Positions 1 through 8,401 of a DNA stretch of 32,047 nucleotides are shown here, in pieces. The stretch covers positions 1 to 32,047 of the forward strand of contig CACXNL010000010.1 of NCBI GenBank assembly GCA_902769055.1. The letters run 5' to 3'. Source of the DNA: an uncultured Pseudomonadota bacterium. GTDB taxonomy: Bacteria; Pseudomonadota; Alphaproteobacteria; RUG11792. The first letter of the stretch is position 1. Each line of letters opens with the position of its first letter. The notes beneath the pieces were generated by a model, which saw only the letters and a list, made by a program, of their open reading frames with translations, ran no database searches and was not told where the DNA came from. Made by a program: the position numbers and the translations under genes.

Positions 1-1
1 T

Positions 2-58
2 GTTCTCCACGACGACGATGGCGTGGTTGACGGCGATTTTAAGGATTTGGGCAAGTAG
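2..58 (+). CDS. C-terminal tail of an upstream gene, possibly DnaK
   Basis: An open frame enters from the left edge and stops at TAG 56-58. Its last 18 residues are acidic and end in DDDGVVDGDFKDLGK. DnaK chaperones usually end in a disordered acidic tail of the type DDVVDADFEEV, so this is most simply the very end of dnaK. Only the tail is visible, so the match rests on composition and a short motif. Any other protein with an acidic tail could fit. No dnaJ follows on the same strand. Confidence 0.35.
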   Translation, partial: VLHDDDGVVDGDFKDLGK

Positions 59-361
59 GAGAACTGCTGGGGAAGTACGATGTGGGTTGTCGTATTTCGT
101 TCCATTGGGTAGGTTTTTCGTTAGTCGAAATTATGTAACCCGCGGTTTGAGTTGTCGACATCGGAAGAAGTATTCAAGAATGGGCAAATGGAAATATGGC
201 GAATTTTCTGATTTCTTGATTGTAGCTATATACGATTACAAAAAAGCAAGATAAAAACCAAATAACATTTTGTATAAGTTGTACTTCTAATACCCATCGT
301 TGAAATGAGCTATCGGGGTTGATAAAATGATGCTTTGAGGTTGCGGTGTTTAAGGGGTAGC
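59..361. other. Intergenic region upstream of pdhA, no gene seen
   Basis: About 300 bases between the acidic-tail ORF and pdhA. A 78-codon frame at 18-254 has no recognisable domain and unconvincing residue composition, so it is not annotated. No clear promoter of the -35/-10 type was identified. The stretch may contain decayed coding sequence; alphaproteobacteria often carry a small septum-formation initiator gene before pdhA, but I could not reconstruct one. Confidence 0.4.
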
Positions 362-1321
362 GTGATCGATTTAGAAACTGGATTGAATTTGTACAGCAAG
401 ATGCTACAGGCGCGGCTGTTTGAGGAAAAGGCGGCTGAGTTGTATACACTCGGGCATATTTCCGGTTTTTGCCATCTGTACATTGGTCAAGAGGCTGTGG
501 TCGTCGGCATTGCACACAATATGCAGGCTCAGGACAGCTGTATAACCAGCTATCGCGACCACGCGCATATGCTGACTTTGGGGGTATCGCCAGATGCTGT
601 TATGGCGGAGCTCTGCGGGAAGGCGACCGGATGCTGTAAGGGCAAGGGTGGCTCAATGCACATCTATAGTCGTGAGCATAATTTTTTTGGCGGAAACGGT
701 ATTGTCGGGGCGCAGGTGCCGCTTGGGACTGGACTTGCTTTTGCGCATAAATACAAAAAGGACGGCGGTATTTCGGTTACTTTTTTCGGTGACGGCGCGG
801 CAAATCAAGGGCAAGTGTATGAGGCATTCAATATGGCATCGCTCTGGAAATTACCTGTTTTGTACGTCCTGGAGAACAACCATTACGCAATGGGAACGGC
901 TGCGAAACGTGCGGTTTCAGGGCAAAGTTTGAAGACGCGAGGCGATGCTTTCGGTATACCGACAGTGTCGGTCGATGGTATGGATATTCTTGATGTTTTG
1001 GAAAAGTCGAAAGATGCTATAGATAAAGTGCGAGCGACGTCTACTCCTGTAATCTTGCACATCGATACTTACCGCTATCGTGGGCACTCGATGTCCGACC
1101 CGGCAACATATCGAACGCGTGAGGAAGTCGAAAATGTGAAGAAGACGCGCGACCCAATAATAAAATTCAAAAATTACCTGATGAATGAATTTAAAGTAGA
1201 TGCGGCGCGACTTGATGAGATTGAGGAAGAAGTTGCGGGTGTGATAGAAAATTCGGCGAAAAATGCGATAAGTGCGCCATACCCCGATGCTTCTGAGTTA
1301 GAAACGGATGTGATTTTATGA
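362..1321 (+). CDS. pdhA: Pyruvate dehydrogenase E1 component, alpha subunit
   Basis: With PdhB it forms the thiamine-diphosphate-dependent E1 enzyme, which decarboxylates pyruvate and acetylates the lipoyl groups of E2. The start is taken as GTG 362 because AAGGGG lies 4 nt upstream; an in-frame TTG at 335 has no ribosome binding site. The 319 residues hold the ThDP/Mg motif GDGAANQG (about 143-150) closed by ENN (about 171-173), and the conserved loop [11 protein letters not shown] before a TYR segment. This length is normal for alphaproteobacterial PdhA. The stop overlaps the pdhB start in ATGA, implying translational coupling. Base composition is richer in G+C than the surface-protein genes of the window. 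The identification is secure. Confidence 0.95.
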   Translation: MIDLETGLNLYSKMLQARLFEEKAAELYTLGHISGFCHLYIGQEAVVVGIAHNMQAQDSCITSYRDHAHMLTLGVSPDAVMAELCGKATGCCKGKGGSMHIYSREHNFFGGNGIVGAQVPLGTGLAFAHKYKKDGGISVTFFGDGAANQGQVYEAFNMASLWKLPVLYVLENNHYAMGTAAKRAVSGQSLKTRGDAFGIPTVSVDGMDILDVLEKSKDAIDKVRATSTPVILHIDTYRYRGHSMSDPATYRTREEVENVKKTRDPIIKFKNYLMNEFKVDAARLDEIEEEVAGVIENSAKNAISAPYPDASELETDVIL

Positions 1322-2298
1322 GCAAAATACCAGTGCGGACAGCCATAAGAGACGCTATGGCAGAGGAAATGCGGCGCGACCCAAACGTTTTTTTGATAGG
1401 CGAAGAGGTGGCGTATTACAATGGCGCATACAAGGTCAGCCAGGGCTTGCTAGCCGAATTTGGAGAGGGGCGCGTTCTCGACACACCGATAACCGAGGCT
1501 GGATTTGCAGGCATTGGCGTTGGTGCGGCAATGATGGGATTGCGCCCGATAGTCGAGTTTATGACCTTCAACTTCGCTATGCAGGCAATCGACCACATCA
1601 TAAATTCGGCAGCCAAAACGCTGTATATGTCGGGAGGACAGATCAATTGCCCGATAGTCTTCAGGGGACCAAACAGCGTGCCACGTAAGGTTGCTGCCCA
1701 GCATTCGCAATGTTTCGCAAGCTGGTATGCGCATTGCCCGGGGCTGAAGGTTGTTGCGCCATACACGGCTTATGAGGCTAAGGCTCTGTTGAAATCGGCG
1801 ATTAGGGACGATAACCCGGTCATTTTCCTGGAACATGAGATGCTGTACGGCAAGAGTTTCGATATACCTGATGGTGAAATTGAGCCGATGCCACTGAATA
1901 AGGCTGTCGTTGTTCGCGAAGGAACGGATGTAACCATTACTGCTTTTTCGATATCGGTCGAGTATGCGCTGGAGGCGGCAAGTATATTGCAAGATAAATA
2001 CGGGATTTCAGCGGAAGTAATAAATCTGATTAGCCTGCGTCCGCTGGATGTTGATACCATTATCTGTTCAGTAAAAAAGACTAATAGGATTATAAACGTT
2101 GAAGAGGGCTGGATTTCTTGCGGTATTGGTGCGGAAATTAGTGCAATAGTCGTTGAAAATGCCTTCGATTACCTCGACCACGAGCCTATACGTATAGCCA
2201 CTGCCGATGTTCCGGAACCGTACTCTAGCGTACTAGAGAACCTGGCTTTACCCACTGCCAGTAAGGTTGTAGCGGTTGCAAGAGAAATTTGCGGATGA
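1318..2298 (+). CDS. pdhB: Pyruvate dehydrogenase E1 component, beta subunit
   Basis: The beta subunit of the E1 heterotetramer binds the pyrophosphate side of thiamine diphosphate and contacts E2. The 326-residue product has the transketolase pyrimidine-binding region ([38 protein letters not shown], then a [13 protein letters not shown] segment) and the C-terminal transketolase domain ([10 protein letters not shown], then NVEEGW). It lacks the N-terminal lipoyl domain that many alphaproteobacterial PdhB proteins carry. The C-terminus ends in AREICG, close to the family's usual end, so the gene looks intact. The next gene is not pdhC (E2); a decayed transposase follows within about 15 bases, so the pdh operon appears to be split here. 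Confidence 0.95.
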   Translation: MSKIPVRTAIRDAMAEEMRRDPNVFLIGEEVAYYNGAYKVSQGLLAEFGEGRVLDTPITEAGFAGIGVGAAMMGLRPIVEFMTFNFAMQAIDHIINSAAKTLYMSGGQINCPIVFRGPNSVPRKVAAQHSQCFASWYAHCPGLKVVAPYTAYEAKALLKSAIRDDNPVIFLEHEMLYGKSFDIPDGEIEPMPLNKAVVVREGTDVTITAFSISVEYALEAASILQDKYGISAEVINLISLRPLDVDTIICSVKKTNRIINVEEGWISCGIGAEISAIVVENAFDYLDHEPIRIATADVPEPYSSVLENLALPTASKVVAVAREICG

Positions 2299-2311
2299 AC
2301 CTATTTGGTCT

Positions 2312-2645
2312 TTGCTTTTGCAAGTGTTCGTTGCGATTGTTTCAAATTGTTCAAAAGGAACTATAACATCTGTAATTCAAGGCAAGATACTGAAAGTTTC
2401 GATAATTTATACCGACGGATGGAGCGCTGGGCTGATTTTGAATGGCTACGCTCACCGTCGCGTTTAATGTAGTTAGAGCGGATTTGCTCGAGGGAAAAGT
2501 TATGTTAATGTGAGTATTCTGGGAGTTTTGCAAAAAGAAGGGTAGCAAGATTTAACGGATTGCCTTGCATCTGGAGGAATGTGAGTTTAGGTCTAACTAC
2601 GGAGATGAAGGTCTGTTGGCAATTTTGAGTGAGATTTGTGGGTAG
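2312..2645 (+). pseudogene. Decayed IS1595-family transposase, C-terminal half
   Basis: Three reading frames together give the C-terminal half of an IS1595-type (ISXO2-like DDE) transposase. Frame one (about 2312-2466) reads VFVAIVSNCSKGT, then IQGKI, IYTDGWSAG and LNGYAHRRV. Frame two (about 2524-2560) reads SFAKRRVARFNG. Frame three (2568-2645) reads HLEECEFRSNYGDEGLLAIL and ends at TAG. The family pattern is IVPNCSKATL, IxGKI, YTDGW, GY.H.RV, FW.FAKRRL.KFNG, LHLKECEFRFN, in the same order and spacing. At least two frameshifts and in-frame stops make it non-functional. The N-terminal half and the terminal repeats were not found. It lies directly behind pdhB. Confidence 0.75.
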
Positions 2646-2699
2646 TCTTTGGACGATACTAGTCAAGAGCCTTAAAATTTTAATGTTTGCAAGTGCAGG

Positions 2700-2734
2700 G
2701 GAAGCTCGGCAATAAATTTTTCTGCTGAGCTTCC
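2700..2734. terminator. Strong hairpin between the IS remnant and the secreted-protein gene
   Basis: GGAAGCTCGGCA (2700-2711) pairs with TGCTGAGCTTCC (2723-2734), a 12-bp stem with one G-T pair and an 11-nt loop. A run of T follows on the plus strand after 2744. The hairpin lies just past the stop codon of the minus-strand gene at 2743. It could end transcription from either side. Confidence 0.55.
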
Positions 2735-2742
2735 TAAATGGG

Positions 2743-4638
2743 TTATTTTTTTGCTTTTTCTTTTGCTCTTTTCTCAACTTTTAAGTCATCTAAAACCTCT
2801 TTCGCTGACATTACACTTTCGTCTGCTTCGAGCTTTTTAATTCGTTCGTCGTTCTCTTTCGCTTGCTTCTCGAAGTCGGCATACCCGGCAGTCAGTTCTT
2901 TCAATTTTGCTTCAGCCTCATCGTATGCCTTCTTAGCCTTATCTATAGCAGGTTGTCGAGCTGTATTCGTTATTGTTTGAGCACGTCTACCAGAACCAGT
3001 TGTGATAGTTTGTGGCATTGCCTCGGCTTTCTTAATTTCGTCTGATAGTGTGGTTTTTAACTCATTTTCGATTTTGGTAACCTCATCTATATTTTTCGAC
3101 TTTTCGATTTTTATTTTTTTGTTTAGTTCTTTGTTTATCTGCTTTAATTTTTCCAACTCTTCAACTTGTGCGCGAGTTTCTTTTGAAATCTTCATAGCCT
3201 TCAATTCCGTAGCAGTGATTTTTGATGGATCGATAACTGAAAGTCTGTCAAAGTTATCTTTTATTTTATTTAACTTTGTAATAATTCTTCTGTCATATCC
3301 CTTGTCAATAGCTATTGCCGAACGAACATCCTCATCTTCTTCAAATTCTTTTAGTTTTTGTTCGTTATCCTTTAATTTTTGCTCGAAATCGGCATATCCG
3401 GCAGTCAGTTCTTTCAATTTTGCTTCAGCTTCATCGTATGCCTTCTTAGCTTTATCTATAGCTGGTTGTCGAGCTGTATTCGTTATTGTTTGAGCACGTC
3501 TGCCAGAACCAGTTGTGATAGTTTGTGGCATTGCTTCGGCTTTCTTAATTTCGTCTGACAGTGTAGTTTTTAATTCATTTTCAATTTTGGTAATTTCATC
3601 TATATTTTTCGATTTTTCTGCATCAATTTTCTTTTTTAGTTCGTTGTTCTCATTTGTTAATTTTTTTATCTCAAGCAATTTAATTTTATTTTCTGGAAGA
3701 ATCATTTCTTCGCGATCATCTGAAATGGGCTTTATCTCTTTTTCGAGCGCTTCTATTTGTTGCGCAATTTCAAATCGTTTCTCAAATACCTTTTTCAAAG
3801 TATCCGAGTCTATTACAACTTTTCCTTTAGCATATTTAACAGGAATACCAACACGTGGTCTTTCGAATATTTCATCTCCCTTATCGAAACGTTCTAGACC
3901 ACGCATTTTTAAAAATTCTGAAAATGTTGTTAACTCACAAAGTTTGATTTTTTCCAAATCCTTCTTAGTGGATTCATCGAATTGTGTTAGATTTCCCAGA
4001 ACTTCAATTACAGTTGCTTTAAATGCTTTATCATCAGATGCCTTACTGTTAAGAAGTTCTTTATTAACTAACTTTTGAGAAAGTTCTGTTGACCTTCCTC
4101 CAAGGATTTGTTCCATCGTATCCTTAGTCACCAAGATTGAACCACTCCAGCCATCTCCCGAAGCGTGCGGAACCTCATGCCAATATCCCGGTTCCAAACA
4201 TGAAACGAAAGCATTTGGATTTTTGAAAAAATCTGCTGATTTAACTTCGTTTAATTTTAAAATGCCAGGAGTAGTGGTTACCTTTTGCTTTTCGCTCGAA
4301 TTTTCTTTTGATTTGCCTATATTATTCTCGGTTGCATCTGCTTTTGCAGAAGGCGTATTTTGCGATTGCGTTGGAGCAACTGAAGTCGTTTCAGAGCTAG
4401 TCTTAATTTCTGTTGCCATTCCTTCAGATTTTGGTTTTTCGAAATCTAGATGCTCTGGAGCAGAGCTTTTAGCGTCAGCATTTTTAGATTCAGTAGGGAT
4501 AGGCTTTTCGGTAACCGGATTTTCAGAGACCGAATGTTCTAAGACAGCATTTTTAGGCGTTGGACTTTCTGAAGCTGTGCCAGATAATACTGGATTTATA
4601 GATGTCAACGCAAAAACTGAAACGAATAACTTACGCAT
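2743..4638 (-). CDS. Secreted coiled-coil protein with internal duplication, function unknown
   Basis: A 631-residue protein of no family I recognise. It starts with a signal peptide (MRKLFVSVFALTSINPVLSG). A low-complexity stretch rich in Pro, Glu, Ser and Thr follows to about residue 125. Next is a region with some aromatic and glycine residues (PGYWHEVPHASGDGW), then long charged heptad-like segments to the C-terminus, which predict coiled coil. Within the coil an approximately 80-residue unit occurs twice, 171 residues apart, almost unchanged (KTTLSDEIKKAEAMPQTITT is in both copies). It stands alone, is flanked by a hairpin at its 3' side and has a CtrA-type box 50-70 bases upstream of its start. 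A surface-exposed or secreted structural or effector role is inferred only from this architecture. Confidence 0.8.
   Translation of the reverse strand: MRKLFVSVFALTSINPVLSGTASESPTPKNAVLEHSVSENPVTEKPIPTESKNADAKSSAPEHLDFEKPKSEGMATEIKTSSETTSVAPTQSQNTPSAKADATENNIGKSKENSSEKQKVTTTPGILKLNEVKSADFFKNPNAFVSCLEPGYWHEVPHASGDGWSGSILVTKDTMEQILGGRSTELSQKLVNKELLNSKASDDKAFKATVIEVLGNLTQFDESTKKDLEKIKLCELTTFSEFLKMRGLERFDKGDEIFERPRVGIPVKYAKGKVVIDSDTLKKVFEKRFEIAQQIEALEKEIKPISDDREEMILPENKIKLLEIKKLTNENNELKKKIDAEKSKNIDEITKIENELKTTLSDEIKKAEAMPQTITTGSGRRAQTITNTARQPAIDKAKKAYDEAEAKLKELTAGYADFEQKLKDNEQKLKEFEEDEDVRSAIAIDKGYDRRIITKLNKIKDNFDRLSVIDPSKITATELKAMKISKETRAQVEELEKLKQINKELNKKIKIEKSKNIDEVTKIENELKTTLSDEIKKAEAMPQTITTGSGRRAQTITNTARQPAIDKAKKAYDEAEAKLKELTAGYADFEKQAKENDERIKKLEADESVMSAKEVLDDLKVEKRAKEKAKK
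2871..3621 (-). repeat. Direct in-gene duplication, unit about 240 bp, offset 513 bp
   Basis: The segments at about 2871-3108 and 3384-3621 are near-identical DNA copies with a constant offset of 513 bp (171 codons). Differences are mainly third-position changes such as GCATACCC versus GCATATCC. The copies encode the same coiled-coil unit of the 631-residue secreted protein. The unit between them is unrelated in sequence. The near-identity suggests a recent duplication or gene conversion. Confidence 0.85.
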
Positions 4639-4690
4639 TTTAAAAACCTCTGCATGCCATAATTCACAACTTAAGGCTATGTTAAAAACG

Positions 4691-4706
4691 TTAATGATTC
4701 GTTAAC
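4691..4706. promoter_or_regulatory. CtrA-type binding site
   Basis: TTAA-TGATTCG-TTAAC matches the full CtrA consensus TTAA-N7-TTAAC exactly. The opposite strand also reads TTAA-CGAATCA-TTAAC. A further TTAAC half site follows on the minus strand. The site lies between 50 and 70 bases before the ATG of the 631-residue secreted protein and is its likely control point. CtrA is the alphaproteobacterial cell-cycle response regulator. No sigma-70-type -10 box is obvious here. Confidence 0.6.
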
Positions 4707-4762
4707 ATAAAAGGAAAATTTTTTCATTCAATGTTCTCTATTACAGGAACAAAGAGGCGAAG

Positions 4763-7099
4763 TCAGTCTAAGTGTGTGTTGATCTTTACGTCAACTTTCA
4801 GCGGAATACTGAGATTTATAATATTTTCCATTGTCTCTTTTATAACTGGGACAGTTATTTCAATCAAATCGTCAGGAATTTCGATTATCAGTTCGTCATG
4901 TATTTGAAGGAGCATGTTGATATTGCCGAGCGCATTTAATTTCACCATCGCTATCTTTATTATGTCGGCATTACTACCCTGCACCGGAGCATTTATCGCC
5001 TGGCGTTTTGCAAAACTTACCATATGCTGATTTGCACTGTTTATCAACGGCGTATAGCATTTCCTGCCAAATAGCGTTTCGACGTAGCCATGCCGCTCGG
5101 CGTATCTTTCGAGGTCGTCCATATACCGGAATACCTCAGGGTATAGACGCATAAACCGCGCAAATAAATCGTATACCAGGCGTTTTGTCATCCCATATCG
5201 CCGCGACATTCCGCGTGCCGTCATTCCGTATATGACACTGAAATTGATGATTTTCGAGAGGCGGCGCTGCTCAACCGTAACCTTATCTTCGGCAATTTTG
5301 AAAATATGCGCTGCGGTCGCTCTGTGAATGTCTTTGCCCGATAAAAACGCCTCCTTTAACCTGTGACAATTCGACATATGCGCGAGTAGACGCAATTCCA
5401 TTTGCGAATAATCGAACGATACCAGCTTGCAACCGTCGGACGCTATGAATGCACTCCTGATTTTCTGCCCCTCCGACGTCCGTATCGGTATATTCTGCAA
5501 ATTCGGCTCACTGGAACTCAGGCGCCCGGTATTTACCACCGTCTGCGAATACGTCGTATGTATCCGCGCGTTTTCATCCGCCAATTTCAGTAATGTGCGA
5601 ACATAGCTTTTCAACAATTTCGAATACCCGCGCCAATCTAAAATCTTGCTCGCTATGCCGTGGCGCTTTCCGGCGAATTCCATCAGCGTGTCGGAATCCG
5701 TGTGCATTTTCTTTCCAGAATGCTTAAATCCGAGCTTGTCATACAGAACGCCGCTGACCTGCTTCGGCGAAGCTATGTTAAATTCCGTGCCGGCTATTTT
5801 GTATATTTTCTGCGCTATTTCATCTAATCTCGCCTTAAAATAAGTTTCAAGTTCTTTTAATCTATCTATATCAACTTTTATACCACGTTGTTCCATCTTC
5901 GCGAGCACTTCTGGCAATTTATTTTCGATATCATAAAAAAGTCGATGCGTTTTGCTTGTTAATTTTTCGGAAATCACAGCATAAAGCGACTTCAAATCAT
6001 TAGCGTCGTAGTACCCTTTCATAGTATCCATGTCGTGTTTTATTTGAGAACCAGAAACACAATACGACATAACCGAAATATCGAGTGTATTGTTGAGCTT
6101 TATATTGTGCGTCAGACACTCCTTATACAAAATCTTCGAATTCGAACACAATTTCTGAATTTCCGGGTCTTCGAGTTTCGACTTGAGTTTTAGCAATTTC
6201 TTTTCATCTAAATCCTCGGTAATTAGCGGAAGCGGATTTTCATTTGGAAGCACATCTTCTGCTATATCGAAAAATTGATTTTGCTTTCCAGCGCCTTTTA
6301 TCAAACTACGAAATCCGTAACTTAGCAAAAACTCATTTAGCCCATTCGGCACTGAAACTTCAAACTTGTATTCGAGTTCCAGGTCATCTCTAAGACGTAT
6401 TAAGTTGCGCGAAAGTATTGCTTTGTCTATCTCCTTCTTCAAAACTTCATTTCGCTTCGACTTCGGCAAAGTGTCTATGTTTGTGATTAAATTATCCAGA
6501 GAACCATACTGATTTATCAGTGCAGCTGCCGTTTTTGCTCCAATCCCGGGAACTCCAGGGACGTTGTCGGAAGTATCGCCCATCAAAGACAGCACATCCA
6601 GAACCTTGTCCGGCGTTACACCAAATTTTCTGATAACATCCTCGTTCTTAATATACTTCCGCTTCATAGGGTCGTATATCGTGATTTTATCGCTCATCAA
6701 CTGCATTAAGTCTTTATCTGATGAAATTATATTGACTTGCTGATCGTTTATTTTGTGAGCATACGTCGCGATTATATCGTCCGCCTCAAAGCCCAGCTTC
6801 TCGACTTTATAAAAACCAAACTTGCCGCAAGCCTCTTTTATGAGTGGAATTTGCGCGATCAACTCATCGGGTACTGCCTTTCGAGTAGCCTTATACTCAG
6901 GGTATATCTCGTTCCTGAACGTTTTCTTTCTGCAATCCAGCGCCGCGATAAACATTGAGTTTGGAAACATTGCAGTAATTTTTTGCATAGCCGAGCAAAA
7001 CCCGTATAAAGCGCCAACCTCCCGCCCAGCGTATGCCAGGCTCGGAAGTCCATAAAATGCACGATATATAAATCCGGAAACATCGATTAAATGAACCAT
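4763..7099 (-). CDS. polA: DNA polymerase I without a working proofreading domain
   Basis: Replaces RNA primers and fills repair gaps. The 778-residue protein begins with a 5'-3' exonuclease domain (LIDVSGFIYRAFYG; CRKKTFRNEIYPEYKATRK; GFEADD; SSDKDL; GDTSDNVPGVPGIG). The middle region (about 290-400) has none of the 3'-5' exonuclease motifs such as DTE and is shortened. The family A polymerase domain has motif A DYSQMELR (D563), motif B ending in INFSVIYGM, where a Ser replaces the usual Gly, and motif C IHDE (H734, D735). E. coli Pol I has 928 residues, so roughly 150 are missing, mostly from the proofreading part. The ATG follows the stop of the corC remnant by one base, so it is the last gene of the miaB-ybeY-corC-polA run. 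Confidence 0.95.
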   Translation of the reverse strand: MVHLIDVSGFIYRAFYGLPSLAYAGREVGALYGFCSAMQKITAMFPNSMFIAALDCRKKTFRNEIYPEYKATRKAVPDELIAQIPLIKEACGKFGFYKVEKLGFEADDIIATYAHKINDQQVNIISSDKDLMQLMSDKITIYDPMKRKYIKNEDVIRKFGVTPDKVLDVLSLMGDTSDNVPGVPGIGAKTAAALINQYGSLDNLITNIDTLPKSKRNEVLKKEIDKAILSRNLIRLRDDLELEYKFEVSVPNGLNEFLLSYGFRSLIKGAGKQNQFFDIAEDVLPNENPLPLITEDLDEKKLLKLKSKLEDPEIQKLCSNSKILYKECLTHNIKLNNTLDISVMSYCVSGSQIKHDMDTMKGYYDANDLKSLYAVISEKLTSKTHRLFYDIENKLPEVLAKMEQRGIKVDIDRLKELETYFKARLDEIAQKIYKIAGTEFNIASPKQVSGVLYDKLGFKHSGKKMHTDSDTLMEFAGKRHGIASKILDWRGYSKLLKSYVRTLLKLADENARIHTTYSQTVVNTGRLSSSEPNLQNIPIRTSEGQKIRSAFIASDGCKLVSFDYSQMELRLLAHMSNCHRLKEAFLSGKDIHRATAAHIFKIAEDKVTVEQRRLSKIINFSVIYGMTARGMSRRYGMTKRLVYDLFARFMRLYPEVFRYMDDLERYAERHGYVETLFGRKCYTPLINSANQHMVSFAKRQAINAPVQGSNADIIKIAMVKLNALGNINMLLQIHDELIIEIPDDLIEITVPVIKETMENIINLSIPLKVDVKINTHLD

Positions 7100-7100
7100 C

Positions 7101-7879
7101 TCAGCCCTTCTTGCGAATTTTAACGCTCTTTATCTTCATCGGATCCGCATCTATAATCTCGAATTCCAGTGCTCCATCTTCGGATGTTATAAGTTCGCCT
7201 CGAACAGGCACCCGTCCGGCTATCGATGAAATAATACCTCCTATAGTGTCCATATCATCATCGCCGGGTTCGATTTTTATATTCCCGAACTTCTCGATTT
7301 CCTCGAACGTCGACCTGCCATCCGCTATGACCGAGCCATCCGAGCTCTTCAATACCTTCTTCTTCTGGTTTTTGATCTCGGTCGCGTCCTGTATATCTCC
7401 AATGATCTCTTCGATAATGTCTCTGAACGAAACTAAACCATCTACCCCGCCGTACTCGTCAACAATTATTGCCAGTTTTATTCCGGTTTCACGCATTTTC
7501 AGCAACAAATCCAGACTTCGCATTGTTGGCGGAACGAAAAGTATTTCTTTGACGAAAAGGCTCAAATTGAATGGTTTATTCATCTTGAACCAATTTGCGA
7601 CATCTTTCAGGTAAACGACACCAAGTAAATTATCGATATTGCCTTGATACACAACTATCGGTCCTGAACCTGAACATCACGTAAATTCAGCACATTCCCG
7701 AGCATTTCGCGCTCGTCTTCAGCTATAGATTTCGTCTCCGAAACCTCATCTTCCTCAATCAGCTCTTCAATAGTATCTCGTATTGTGGGCTCTTTTGCCT
7801 TTCGCCAAAACAGTAACTTAAATAAAACTTTTCGCAACAAACTCTTTTTATTGGTTGCGGTAGATTCATCCGTACTCAT
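7101..7879 (-). pseudogene. corC: CorC/TlyC-type CBS-pair protein, broken by internal deletion and frameshift
   Basis: The gene was a CBS-domain plus transporter-associated-domain protein (CorC/HlyC/TlyC family), linked to magnesium and cobalt efflux in some bacteria. Codons from 7879 give the N-terminal part, ending MLGNVLNLRDVQVQD and then a stop at 7655. The neighbouring frame resumes with PIVVYQGNIDNLLGVVYLKD and runs to 7101 with AIIVDEYGGVDGLV and the C-terminal domain. Between VQVQD and VVYQG the family normally has about 30 residues (the VMTPR to HTR stretch of the first CBS domain). These are missing and the frame changes, so about 90 bp were lost in a number not divisible by three. 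The distal part could restart at a GTG near 7652, but the first CBS domain would be incomplete. Confidence 0.8.
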
Positions 7880-7882
7880 ATA

Positions 7883-8401
7883 TTATTTCTTTTCTCCTTT
7901 TAAAACATATGGATTACTTATGCCAAACTTGGCTAAAATCTCGATTTCCATACTTTCCATTTTCTCTTGCTCTTTCGATTCAATATGATCTGCGCCGAAG
8001 AGGTGTAGAATCCCGTGCACAAACAAATGGGAACATCTATTGAAAAAACTTATGCCATACTCCTCACATTCTCGCATAATTTGCTCATGGGACATAGCAA
8101 TATCTCCAAGAAAAATGTCTGTATCCGTCAGGGACGCATCGATGTTATTGAAAAGCTTCGGTTCGTATTCAGGAAATGAAAGCACGTTCGTCGGTTTGTT
8201 TACGCCTCTAAAGTTCCTGTTTAAAATTTTAATGCGCTTGTCACCGGTCAATAACAACCCAAGCCAGCACTTTTTCTGCCCTGTATATTTTCTTTTTACA
8301 CCCTCCTGCAAAAGTGCATCCAGGGACTTCGCCCAATCTTTGTATCCTTCAATTTTCATCCAGGCTTCGTCTTCGGTAATTATCTCGATACTCTTTTTCA
8401 T
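7883..8401 (-). CDS. ybeY: Endoribonuclease YbeY (rRNA maturation and quality control)
   Basis: A zinc-dependent single-strand endoribonuclease that helps process 16S rRNA 3' ends. The 172-residue protein carries the metal site VHGILHLFGADH, with the three His of the family, and an upstream LNRNFRGVNKPTNVLSFPEYE segment typical of YbeY. The length is normal. The ATG overlaps the stop of miaB by 4 bases, and the stop lies 3 bases from the ATG of the broken corC gene, so all are in one transcription unit. In most proteobacteria phoH lies between miaB and ybeY; it is absent here. Confidence 0.93.
   Translation of the reverse strand: MKKSIEIITEDEAWMKIEGYKDWAKSLDALLQEGVKRKYTGQKKCWLGLLLTGDKRIKILNRNFRGVNKPTNVLSFPEYEPKLFNNIDASLTDTDIFLGDIAMSHEQIMRECEEYGISFFNRCSHLFVHGILHLFGADHIESKEQEKMESMEIEILAKFGISNPYVLKGEKK

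Noticed and set aside
18-254. 78-codon frame at the left edge
   Set aside because: No domain, no ribosome binding site, and composition unlike the other genes; probably chance.
3002-4078. Long hydrophobic plus-strand frames opposite the 631-residue protein
   Set aside because: Antisense of Lys/Glu-rich coiled coil always gives Phe/Leu/Ser-rich frames; there is no start signal.
4140-4210. HEVPH in the 631-residue secreted protein as a zinc-protease motif
   Set aside because: Proline inside HExxH would break the active-site helix, and no conserved third ligand or paralog supports it.
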